Assembly (NCBI GenBank): GCA_016283605.1
Contig: JAEENF010000079.1
Location: forward strand, 1-47,107
Length of the DNA stretch: 47,107 bases
Reading direction: 5' to 3'
Source: Prevotella sp.
GTDB lineage: Bacteria; Bacteroidota; Bacteroidia; Bacteroidales; Bacteroidaceae
Part shown: positions 1 to 7,816 of the stretch, in pieces
How positions within the stretch are numbered: position 1 is the stretch's first letter
Layout: every line of letters begins with the position of its first letter
Made by a program: the position numbers and the translations under genes
The notes under the pieces: model-generated
What the model saw: only the letters and a program-made list of their open reading frames with translations
Told to the model about the DNA's origin: nothing
Database searches by the model: none

Positions 1-2
1 GA

Positions 3-824
3 GGCTATAACGGTTATATGCGGGAATATGTCGACCATCAGTTCGGTGCTGAAGTGAACTACGGCTATCGCAGTGAGACATTCGGCAGTGTCAACAGTGC
101 GGCTTTCACACATGGTACAGAGTATGTCTACGGTACTTACAAATACGAGCCAGGACGCTATTTCCACAATAAATACGGTTTCACGACACATAACCGTCTA
201 CATACTGGCAACCTGTTGCATTCTGCTGACGCCGCCATCACCTACGAAGAGGGGTATGCCAATGAATATCGTCAGGAGCGTATCAGTGTCACAGACAGTG
301 TTACGGGTTTCAACTCCGTCAGCTGGAATACGGTTTTGGAGTACCGCAAGCGCTATCAGTTGAAGAAAACTGACCTCTCGCTGCACTACCGTTGTTCCTT
401 TGTCGAGGATCAAAACATCAATGGATATATTGGCGTCGAGGCCTATATCACCAACGTCAGCAACAAACATCTGCTGAATACCTCGGAGTTAAAATATGCC
501 ACCACCCTCGCTCAACTGGAGGGCGGTATCTCTCTGGCTCGTCTTCTGTCGATTGAGGCCAAGGCCGGCTATAACTTCTCCAACAAAGCCGAACTCTCTT
601 TAGCTGACACCTCTACAGACTATGCACAAGCCGTACTCCTGCCAGATATGGACATCTTGAACAAGGACTATTTCACGGGGAGTATGAAACTCACCTGTCA
701 ATTGCCCATCACCATCGAGAAGAAGACACGCAACTGGTTTGTTTCGGCCTACGGCAACTATATCTCTGCCAAAAGCGACCTGAACCGCTATCAGATTGGC
801 TGTTCTGTGGGTCTCTATTATTAA
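3..824 (+). CDS. Outer-membrane beta-barrel protein, DUF6850-like (5' truncated)
   Basis: This is the C-terminal part of a larger protein. The reading frame is open to the first base of the window, so the true start lies upstream and the Met at position 18 is probably internal. The visible 270 or so residues are rich in alternating polar and aromatic residues in short segments, as in transmembrane beta-strands. The last strand ends in aromatic residues (VGLYY), as expected of outer-membrane barrels assembled by BAM. It resembles the DUF6850 family of Bacteroidota outer-membrane barrels, which usually sit near surface or secreted proteins. The next gene follows after 31 AT-rich bases with no terminator, so the two are probably co-transcribed. 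Function is unknown. The barrel call is firmer than the DUF assignment. Confidence 0.6.
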   Translation, partial: GYNGYMREYVDHQFGAEVNYGYRSETFGSVNSAAFTHGTEYVYGTYKYEPGRYFHNKYGFTTHNRLHTGNLLHSADAAITYEEGYANEYRQERISVTDSVTGFNSVSWNTVLEYRKRYQLKKTDLSLHYRCSFVEDQNINGYIGVEAYITNVSNKHLLNTSELKYATTLAQLEGGISLARLLSIEAKAGYNFSNKAELSLADTSTDYAQAVLLPDMDILNKDYFTGSMKLTCQLPITIEKKTRNWFVSAYGNYISAKSDLNRYQIGCSVGLYY

Positions 825-855
825 AAAAGGTACATATAACTAATTCAATAACGAT

Positions 856-1980
856 ATGAAGACAATGACAAACATCAAGACACTTTGCATCATAGCCGGA
901 CTGGCTATGACAACCACCGCCTTTGCAGGTGACGGTACAAAAGAAAATCCTTACACTATAGCAGAACTCAATGCACAGAAAGACGCGCTGGCAGCTTCTG
1001 GCACCACCGTATGGGTAAAAGCCGACCTCAAAGGCCTTGGTGAAGATGGTACAAGAACAGACAATGGTGACTATGAAGATGCTGACAAAAAGGTCCATCA
1101 TCGTATGGCAGGTCTTTTCGAGGATGGGACAGGAACCTTCGTAGCCTATAGTTATCACATCCTCAGCCAGATTAGAATGAGTGACTGGACAAATACCAAG
1201 AATCTACTCATTGCATTGACATATGGTACAGAAGGCCACCCTTACGGGAACCTGCAGAACCCGAAATATGCTGAGAGCCTAGAACCTACAGAAGCTCACT
1301 TCTCACTGGAAGAGGTGCATGGTGCCTTGACTCTTGAAATCAAAAACGGCTTCCGCGGCTATCATATCGGCAGCTGCTATATTGTGCCGCAAGGTGTCGC
1401 AGCCGCAACGGTAACTTCAAATTACACCAGTAAAAATGGTGCAACTATCAGTTACAAATATTACAATGGCTCCGAAAATTCCTATCTCATTCCCAAGCAC
1501 TCCGCCATGGTTCTTATCGCTGCTGATGGGACTTATGACTTCGTGTTAGGCACAGGTCTCTACGAACAGCCTATCACCAATTCCAACTCGTTGAGTGGAG
1601 GTGTAGGTCCTGGTGAGAATGTCAATTCCAAGGCCGATCGTTGGCACTTCCGCTTTGTATCCACACCAGATAAAGTCGGTTTTGAGCGTAACAGCGACGA
1701 TCCGCAGCGAGTCATCCTTGAATCTGGCGATGAAGTGATTCTTACCGTCGTATCCAAAACCGATCACTTTGCTGGTAACTGGAAGTGGGAGACAGACGAC
1801 AAGAAATGGATCTCATGGGGTGGTCAGAGTGCTGCCGACTTCGGCTTCACGACTGGTATCAATACAGCTAATACCTCTACAGAAAGCGATGATGCCATCT
1901 ATGACCTGACCGGTCGTAAGATTACACAGCCTGCTCAAGGCCTCTACATCCAGGACGGCAAGAAATTCATCGCCAAATAA
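856..1980 (+). CDS. Secreted DUF6359-like protein with Prevotella-type C-terminal tail
   Basis: A 374-residue protein with an N-terminal signal peptide (hydrophobic stretch about residues 8-24, cleavage near TAFAG). Directly after it comes GDGTKENPYTIAELNAQ, a signature I associate with the DUF6359 (OB-fold-like) domain of secreted Bacteroidota proteins, spanning about residues 25-140. The middle third is not recognised. The last 27 or so residues (IYDLTGRKI, then GLYIQDGKKF) look like the short C-terminal tail shared by many secreted Prevotella proteins and resembling type IX sorting-type domains; whether it directs secretion here is unproven. The gene is probably co-transcribed with the upstream barrel gene and is followed by a strong hairpin terminator. 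No enzymatic motif is visible; it may be a surface or periplasmic binding protein. Confidence 0.65.
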   Translation: MKTMTNIKTLCIIAGLAMTTTAFAGDGTKENPYTIAELNAQKDALAASGTTVWVKADLKGLGEDGTRTDNGDYEDADKKVHHRMAGLFEDGTGTFVAYSYHILSQIRMSDWTNTKNLLIALTYGTEGHPYGNLQNPKYAESLEPTEAHFSLEEVHGALTLEIKNGFRGYHIGSCYIVPQGVAAATVTSNYTSKNGATISYKYYNGSENSYLIPKHSAMVLIAADGTYDFVLGTGLYEQPITNSNSLSGGVGPGENVNSKADRWHFRFVSTPDKVGFERNSDDPQRVILESGDEVILTVVSKTDHFAGNWKWETDDKKWISWGGQSAADFGFTTGINTANTSTESDDAIYDLTGRKITQPAQGLYIQDGKKFIAK

Positions 1981-2019
1981 GACAAGCTTGGATGAAGATT
2001 AATGCTTCTAATGAACAAC

Positions 2020-2052
2020 GGGCTGGCACCAAATGATGCCAGCCCTTTGTTT
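2020..2052. terminator. Intrinsic terminator between convergent genes
   Basis: A perfect 9-bp stem GGGCTGGCA / TGCCAGCCC (2020-2028 with 2037-2045) closes an 8-base loop and is followed on the plus strand by TTTGTTTG. It lies between the stop codon of the plus-strand DUF6359-like gene and that of the minus-strand TolC-type gene, so it probably ends transcription from the left and may also end the long minus-strand operon, though the T-run is weaker on that side. Confidence 0.8.
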
Positions 2053-2064
2053 GATATGATTTGA

Positions 2065-3396
2065 TTAACGATAGAAATCAAGTATGCGTTGACGAATGAG
2101 ATACTCGTATTTGCTCTGTACGGCATCCTGCTGGGCCTTTAGGTACTTCTGCTGGGCTATAAGCAGGTCGAATACGCTGCCACGTCCGGCATCATATCTA
2201 TCCTGCTCGTAGCTGACACTAACGGCTGCCGCCTCGACGGCCTTCTGTGCCGATGTCATCTTATCAAGTGCCACAACCGCATTGGTGTATGCTTTATGCA
2301 TTTCCGTGCGCAAGTTCTGCCGTGCATCGTCGAGTGCTAACTGCTGGTCCATGACGTCGAGCTTAGCCATGCGGATATTGCTGCGCGTCTGGAATCGGTT
2401 GAAGATGGGAATGCTGAGATGCACGCCAACAACTTCGTTTAAGTTGTTGTTGAAGTATTGCTTTCCAAAGTCTCCCCATCCATAGTTCTGATGGAACATG
2501 TTGACGTAGAAGGTGCGCAAGCTACCCTGTAGGAACAGTGTGGGATAGTAGTCGGAACGTGCGACCTCGATGAGGGCCTTTTTCTCTTCGATGGAGGACT
2601 TGGCCGAAAGGATGGATGGCCACTTCTCGACGACATCGTCGTAGTTAGCGGGCATTGCTGGCTGACCGGCTGTGGTCACGTCGATGGGAGCCACGTCGAA
2701 ACCTTCGGCCGAGGGAAGGTTGAGCAACTGCACAAGATCGTTAAGGGCGAGTGTGAGTTCGCCCTTGGCCTGTGTCAGGGTGTATTCGTCGCCAGCTACG
2801 GTAGCCTCAATATCCTTCAGTTCGCTGAGTGGGCGTTTACCCTCGTCAACGAGTATTGAAGCGCGTTGACGTAATTGTTGGCTGACGGCCAGTTGTGAGT
2901 TGGCTACGTCGACCAGGCTCTTGTTACACAGACACTCCATAAAGTACACGGCAATCTGGATTCCGATGTCCTTACGGGCCTTCTCAAGGTCAGCGGTAGC
3001 TGCGTGGAGGCTGTAACGGTCGGCTTTCATCCGGTTCTTGACCTTAAAGCCGTCGAACAGGTTCATCTTGGCTGTAATCTCGCCCGTGGTGTAGGCCAGA
3101 TCATAGTTGGTTCCTGTACTATTGCTTTGCATGGAGCCTGTAGTGGAGTTGTAATTGCCGAAACTGAACTGCTCGCCCAATTGTGCGCTGACTTCTGGCA
3201 GCCATCCGTTTGAACTGGTTTCGAGGTTCACCTGGCGTTTCTGTATCTGTAGTGCCCTTTGCTGGATGTTGATACTATGCGTCGTTGCATATTCAATACA
3301 CTGGTCGAGTGTCCACGGCTGTTGAGCATCGGCAACGGAGAAGCCAATGGTCAGCAGGGTGCAAAGCGACAGGGTTCTGATGTTCTTTGTCTTCAT
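2065..3396 (-). CDS. TolC-family outer-membrane efflux protein
   Basis: A 443-residue protein with a signal peptide (cleavage near VADAQQ) and two halves of outer-membrane efflux protein (OEP) repeats rich in Ala, Gln and long amphipathic helices. It begins PWTLDQCIEYATTHS, the usual N-terminal OEP helix, and ends in a helix with QDAVQSKYEYLIRQ. TolC-type trimers form the outer-membrane duct of tripartite exporters. This is the last gene of the NRPS/export operon, 36 bp after the HlyD-type adaptor gene, and a terminator follows it. The context says it carries the peptide product out of the cell. No defect is visible and the length is normal for the family. Confidence 0.9.
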   Translation of the reverse strand: MKTKNIRTLSLCTLLTIGFSVADAQQPWTLDQCIEYATTHSINIQQRALQIQKRQVNLETSSNGWLPEVSAQLGEQFSFGNYNSTTGSMQSNSTGTNYDLAYTTGEITAKMNLFDGFKVKNRMKADRYSLHAATADLEKARKDIGIQIAVYFMECLCNKSLVDVANSQLAVSQQLRQRASILVDEGKRPLSELKDIEATVAGDEYTLTQAKGELTLALNDLVQLLNLPSAEGFDVAPIDVTTAGQPAMPANYDDVVEKWPSILSAKSSIEEKKALIEVARSDYYPTLFLQGSLRTFYVNMFHQNYGWGDFGKQYFNNNLNEVVGVHLSIPIFNRFQTRSNIRMAKLDVMDQQLALDDARQNLRTEMHKAYTNAVVALDKMTSAQKAVEAAAVSVSYEQDRYDAGRGSVFDLLIAQQKYLKAQQDAVQSKYEYLIRQRILDFYR

Positions 3397-3432
3397 TGAA
3401 GTATGGTCTGTTATTGAATGAATGTCATTAGT

Positions 3433-4533
3433 TTAACGTTGAATGCCACGAAGTCTGTCTTCCTTCTTGATGCCCGACTTTACAGCCACATAGATACCGT
3501 CGGAAATGCCAAGTTCAACAGGGCGGCGCTCCCACTTCTGGTTATCAACATCTTCGGGGGCGGAGGTAAGTACATATACATAAGTCTTACCATCGGCGAA
3601 TTCGACGGCGGTCTCTTCGCAGGAGAGGACGTTCTCTTCCCTGGCAATGACAATGCAGGCATTGGCACTATATCCCGAACGGATGTTGACATCGCTCGGA
3701 ATATGGGCCGAGGCTTTCAACTCGAACATCTTGGCACCGTTCTGCAGTTCACCCTCTGGAGCGATGTAGTCGAGGGTAGCGGGAATCTTGACATCCTGCA
3801 TAGAGCCAAGCGTGAGTTCCATCTCCATGCCCAAGTGTAGTTTAGCCACCTCGGTCTCATCAATATAACCGCGGAAGATGATGTCGCCCATGTCGGCAAT
3901 CTTGGCTATGGTAGTGCCCTCAGTAAATGCGCTGGTTCCTGATACGGAAGCGCCGACCTTAACAGGCACATTGAGCACCACGCCACTAATGGTAGAGCGG
4001 AGACTGGTGATATTGACATCGCCCGAGCGGCTGGACTGACCCTTGGTGATGACCTCCACCTGCGTCTGGGCGGCCTTGAGGCCCTCTTTGGCAGAAGCCA
4101 GCTTGGACTCTTTCATCTCAAACTCTTCCCGGCTCACGACCCCCTTGTCGTAGAGCGTCTTGATGCGGTCGTACTCGCGCTGCTCTTCGCTCAATGTGAT
4201 GCGCGCTGATTCCACCTGCCCCTTAGCCTGATTGAGTTGCGCCATGTCGGGAATGATCTTGATGGTGGCGATGACGTCGCCCATACGGACCACTTTTCCC
4301 GGTTGCACCATCAGTTGGCTGATGACGCCCGTTGCCAGCGGCTTAACCTCTACCTGGTTGCGGGCTTCCACACTGCCCGTGGCTGTCGTGATCTTGGAGA
4401 TGTCGCGCTGTTGCGGCTCGATGAGTTCGTAGACCACTGGTGCCGGCTGCGACTGCTTCCACAAGAAATAGAACGTGTAAACAACGAAAAGCCCCACAAG
4501 GCTCCATCCTGCAATTTTCAATACCTTTTTCAT
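3433..4533 (-). CDS. HlyD/MacA-type periplasmic adaptor (membrane fusion protein)
   Basis: A 366-residue membrane fusion protein. It has an N-terminal membrane anchor (about residues 7-26), then a split biotinyl/lipoyl-like domain (VKPLATGVISQLMVQPGKVV, about residues 65-85, with its second half near ISGVVLNVPVKVGASV, about 187-202), interrupted by a coiled-coil hairpin of about residues 100-175 with Gln/Glu/Lys heptads. Beta-barrel and membrane-proximal domains follow. MacA-type adaptors link an inner-membrane MacB-type transporter to TolC and stimulate its ATPase. It lies between the second permease gene and the TolC gene, so the whole tripartite exporter is encoded together. The C-terminus lacks a long extension. 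Confidence 0.9.
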   Translation of the reverse strand: MKKVLKIAGWSLVGLFVVYTFYFLWKQSQPAPVVYELIEPQQRDISKITTATGSVEARNQVEVKPLATGVISQLMVQPGKVVRMGDVIATIKIIPDMAQLNQAKGQVESARITLSEEQREYDRIKTLYDKGVVSREEFEMKESKLASAKEGLKAAQTQVEVITKGQSSRSGDVNITSLRSTISGVVLNVPVKVGASVSGTSAFTEGTTIAKIADMGDIIFRGYIDETEVAKLHLGMEMELTLGSMQDVKIPATLDYIAPEGELQNGAKMFELKASAHIPSDVNIRSGYSANACIVIAREENVLSCEETAVEFADGKTYVYVLTSAPEDVDNQKWERRPVELGISDGIYVAVKSGIKKEDRLRGIQR

Positions 4534-4577
4534 ATCGTTATTATTTTATTTATTATCGTTTTTATTTTGATTATAGC

Positions 4578-5834
4578 CTATTCTTCCCTCAGTGCCTCAA
4601 TGGCCTTGATGGCGAGTGCCCGTTTAGCAGGTAGCCAGCCTGCGAACAAGCCACCGAGGACGAGGACGACGAGGGCTGCAATGGCAGGCAGGAACGGAAC
4701 GTAGGGATTGGTGAATACCGATGATCCATCATCTGGGAGTGCGTTGCGCAGGGCACTCAATGCATAGGTGCCCATCCCCAGTCCGAGTATGCCGGCAGAG
4801 ATGGTAAGAACCAAGCTTTCGCACATGATTTGTCGGATGATAACTTCAGGCATAGCTCCCAAAGCCCTGCGTACACCGATTTCCTGGGTGCGTTCCTTCA
4901 CTGTGATAAGCATGATGTTGGAGATACCTATCAAACCGGCTAGCAGTGTACCCAACCCCACAATCCAAATAAGAATGTTGAGGCCGATAAAAAGATAGCT
5001 GTATTGATTGAGCATGTTAGCCAAATTAAACGTAATCAGTGCCGACTGGTCTTTAGGATGAATCTGATGGAGTGATTTTACCAGTGTCTGTAACTTTTCC
5101 TGATAATCGGATGCCGGGAACTGTTTTTGGAGCGTGATAATCATCTGTCCGATTTTGTCGCCTTTACTGTAAACCTGCTGCTCGGTGGTCAATGGCAGCT
5201 GTATGCCTTCAGCTGGGTCTAACTCGATGATAATCATACTATTGGTATTTTTAACAACACCGACTATCGTGTATGTTACGTTGTCGATAGTGATCGGTCG
5301 GTTGATAGGATCTTCGTTGGGAAAGAAATTCTTTTGTACCTCAGTTCCTATGACACAAACTTTTCTTGATTCTTGAATGTCGATTTCGTTGATAAAGCGA
5401 CCCGCTATCAGTTTCTGGGGAATGTTGTGAAGATAGGACGGCATGACTCCTACAACTTTGTATTCTCCGTTGCGGTTGTTATGAGTGATGAGTTGTGTAG
5501 AACCTGGATGTACATAGTCGATCAATGTGATATTTGAAATCTCCTTAGGGAAGGCGCGCTTAAATATGATAGTGTCGCGCATGTTGAGATTCCACAATCG
5601 TCCCTGACTGAAGCCCTGATAGGACATGCCCGTTTCACTGGGTATTAGGAAAATACTGTTGGTTGGCAGTTCCATCATCTTTCCTACAAGACCGTTGTTT
5701 AATCCCATTCCTGCACCGATAAGTATTACCAGCATGAAGATGCCCCAAAATACTCCGAAGGCAGTCATCAGACTACGCCATTTCTGGCTTAGCACGGTAT
5801 CCCATATCTCTGACCAAAAATCCTTATCAAACAT
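4578..5834 (-). CDS. MacB/FtsX-type ABC transporter permease (second of pair)
   Basis: A 418-residue permease with one N-terminal transmembrane helix (WRSLMTAFGVFWGIFMLVIL, about residues 19-38), a large periplasmic MacB-type core domain (about 50-285), then three C-terminal helices forming the FtsX domain. The cytoplasmic loop holds TVKERTQEIGVRRALGAMPE, the conserved coupling helix that contacts the ATPase. It has no nucleotide-binding domain of its own, unlike single-chain E. coli MacB. It follows the first permease gene after about 40 bp and shares its fold, so the two probably form a heterodimer driven by the ATPase encoded upstream. Such transporters act by mechanotransmission, pushing periplasmic substrates into the TolC duct. 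Confidence 0.9.
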   Translation of the reverse strand: MFDKDFWSEIWDTVLSQKWRSLMTAFGVFWGIFMLVILIGAGMGLNNGLVGKMMELPTNSIFLIPSETGMSYQGFSQGRLWNLNMRDTIIFKRAFPKEISNITLIDYVHPGSTQLITHNNRNGEYKVVGVMPSYLHNIPQKLIAGRFINEIDIQESRKVCVIGTEVQKNFFPNEDPINRPITIDNVTYTIVGVVKNTNSMIIIELDPAEGIQLPLTTEQQVYSKGDKIGQMIITLQKQFPASDYQEKLQTLVKSLHQIHPKDQSALITFNLANMLNQYSYLFIGLNILIWIVGLGTLLAGLIGISNIMLITVKERTQEIGVRRALGAMPEVIIRQIMCESLVLTISAGILGLGMGTYALSALRNALPDDGSSVFTNPYVPFLPAIAALVVLVLGGLFAGWLPAKRALAIKAIEALREE

Positions 5835-5874
5835 CTTTATATCTATTATTCTCTTTTTTCATTTTTAACCATAT

Positions 5875-7113
5875 CTATGCCGCTAGCGCGTCTACTAGTT
5901 TGCAATTGATAGCTTTCTTGGCTGGCACATATCCGGCAATTATGCCTGCAAGCAGCATCACGACATTGGCCGCAAAGATAATACCCAGTCCTACAGTTGG
6001 AGCACCGAATATAGCCGATCCGCCAAAAGCTGCCAGAACAGCGGAAAGCAGTTGGGTTAGACCAATGCCAAAGAGCAAACCCACGTAGCCGAAAATCAGA
6101 GTGATAATGACCGACTCGACAAGTACCAGTGCCACGATGTGTTCGTTTGATGCGCCCATGGCCTTTCTTACACCCAGTTCACGGGTACGCTCCTTCACGG
6201 TAATCATCATGATGTTACTAACGCCTACGACGCCTGATACCATTGTTGCCAAACCAATGATTACAATAAACAGATAGATTCCTTTCAGAATGGTCATGAT
6301 GTCAAGATAGTTCTCATAGTCAGACTTCAGACTTATTGCTGACAGGTCTTCAAGATGGTAGTCTTTCTGCCTGGCTAATTGCTTACGAAGGTTAGACTCG
6401 AAAGTGCGGTTTGATTCCAAGTCATCCAGATTCCTCGTCATGATGCTGATTTTACTCAGATGGTTTTCCGGACAGAAGGTGTGCAGTGCCGTTGTGTATG
6501 GGGTATATACTGTACGAAGTGTACCTCCGATGTCGACATTGGGCTCATAGATGCCCACTACCAGGAAACTGATACTACCGATAGTTACTTGTTTGCCAAT
6601 GAGCTGCTTTTCTTCTGGGAATATGATATCAGTAAGACTCGACGACATAACACATACCTTTCGGTTGGAATCAATGTCCCACTGATTAATGCTTCGACCA
6701 TGAGTAATCTTAATATGCTCTATTCGCTCGAACCCCGTCTGTTGACCCTCAATAGAAGCTGCAGTCTTGATCTTTCCACTCGAAATGCTTGTAGTATCGC
6801 TGAGTGTGTATTTAATATAGGCAACGTGTTCAGGAAAGGCTTTCCTTATTTTGATCGTATCGTCAGGGGTGAAAAAGATCGCTTTGTTCTTGGGCTGTCC
6901 TTTATATACCATCGAAGTCGTGCCTGGTATGATGGTATATATATTGTCTGTTGAATTGGAAAAATTTGACATCATGCCCTTGAGCAGACCATTACCTGCA
7001 CCCAAGAGAACGATGAGGATAAAAAGTCCCCATCCAATGGAAAAGCCGGTTAAGGCAATTCTCATCTTGTTGCTCTTCATAGAGGTAAACACCTCTGACA
7101 AAATATCTCTCAT
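5875..7113 (-). CDS. MacB/FtsX-type ABC transporter permease (first of pair)
   Basis: A 412-residue permease with the same layout as its neighbour: an N-terminal helix (about residues 16-38, IALTGFSIGWGLFILIVLLG), a periplasmic core of about 240 residues, and three C-terminal helices. The coupling segment reads TVKERTRELGVRKAMGASNE. The start codon is ATG, 12 bp after the stop of the ATPase gene, which suggests translational coupling. The two permeases are clearly homologous but diverged, as in split heterodimeric MacB-like exporters of Bacteroidota. Substrate is not evident from sequence; the operon points to the NRPS peptide. Confidence 0.9.
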   Translation of the reverse strand: MRDILSEVFTSMKSNKMRIALTGFSIGWGLFILIVLLGAGNGLLKGMMSNFSNSTDNIYTIIPGTTSMVYKGQPKNKAIFFTPDDTIKIRKAFPEHVAYIKYTLSDTTSISSGKIKTAASIEGQQTGFERIEHIKITHGRSINQWDIDSNRKVCVMSSSLTDIIFPEEKQLIGKQVTIGSISFLVVGIYEPNVDIGGTLRTVYTPYTTALHTFCPENHLSKISIMTRNLDDLESNRTFESNLRKQLARQKDYHLEDLSAISLKSDYENYLDIMTILKGIYLFIVIIGLATMVSGVVGVSNIMMITVKERTRELGVRKAMGASNEHIVALVLVESVIITLIFGYVGLLFGIGLTQLLSAVLAAFGGSAIFGAPTVGLGIIFAANVVMLLAGIIAGYVPAKKAINCKLVDALAA

Positions 7114-7125
7114 GAGTAACTTACA

Positions 7126-7815
7126 CTATTCACTTTTCACAGGTCCACGCTCGTCTCTTGCGATAACGCCGTCCTTGAAGAAGATACGACGATCGGTCTG
7201 GTCGGCAATGTCCTGTTCATGCGTGACGATAATCACCGTTTGTCCGTTCTTCCTATTCACATCACGAAGCATATCCATCACCTCCTGGGTGGTCTTCGAA
7301 TCGAGTGCGCCCGTTGGCTCATCGGCAAGAATAATCTTCGGGTGAGATATAAGCGCACGGGCAATGGCCACGCGTTGGCGCTGGCCACCAGACAATTGCA
7401 TGGGCAAGTGGTCCCAGTGCCCAGCTAGCCCTACTTTATCCAAATACTCCATAGCCATATCGTTACGCTCTTTTCGTCCCACGCCACGATAATAGAGTGG
7501 CAGGGCAACATTCTCCATGGCGTTCTTGAAGTTGATCAGGTTGAACGACTGGAAAATGAAGCCAATGAGCTGATTACGGTAGCGGCATCCTTGTCGCTCT
7601 GTAATATCCTTGATCAGGTTACCTGCCAGATGGTACTCCCCTTCATCGTAGTCGTCCAGGATTCCCATCACATTGAGCATGGTAGACTTGCCTGAGCCGG
7701 AAGGGCCCATGATACTGACCAGTTCTCCTTCATCGATATGGAGATCCACCCCCTTCAGCACGTGAAGGGGCTGGGCTCCAGGATAGGTCTTATGAATTCC
7801 TTTCAGGTCAATCAT
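7126..7815 (-). CDS. ABC transporter ATP-binding protein (LolD/MacB-type ATPase)
   Basis: A 229-residue ATPase with every catalytic motif: Walker A GPSGSGKS (residues 37-44), Q-loop Q89, signature LSGGQRQR (141-148), Walker B IILADEP (161-167) and H-loop H199. It belongs to the LolD/MacB subgroup that powers FtsX-type permeases. I chose the ATG at 7815 over an in-frame ATG 45 bases upstream because it gives the family's normal N-terminus (MIDLKGIHKTY) and falls one base after the NRPS stop codon (TAA, one T, ATG). That spacing implies translational coupling of the exporter to the synthetase and is the strongest sign that the exporter carries the NRPS product. Confidence 0.93.
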   Translation of the reverse strand: MIDLKGIHKTYPGAQPLHVLKGVDLHIDEGELVSIMGPSGSGKSTMLNVMGILDDYDEGEYHLAGNLIKDITERQGCRYRNQLIGFIFQSFNLINFKNAMENVALPLYYRGVGRKERNDMAMEYLDKVGLAGHWDHLPMQLSGGQRQRVAIARALISHPKIILADEPTGALDSKTTQEVMDMLRDVNRKNGQTVIIVTHEQDIADQTDRRIFFKDGVIARDERGPVKSE

Positions 7816-7816
7816 A

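Noticed and set aside
4237..4704. 155-codon plus-strand ORF over the adaptor and permease genes
   Set aside because: It lies opposite two well-supported genes and has low-complexity composition and no recognisable domain.
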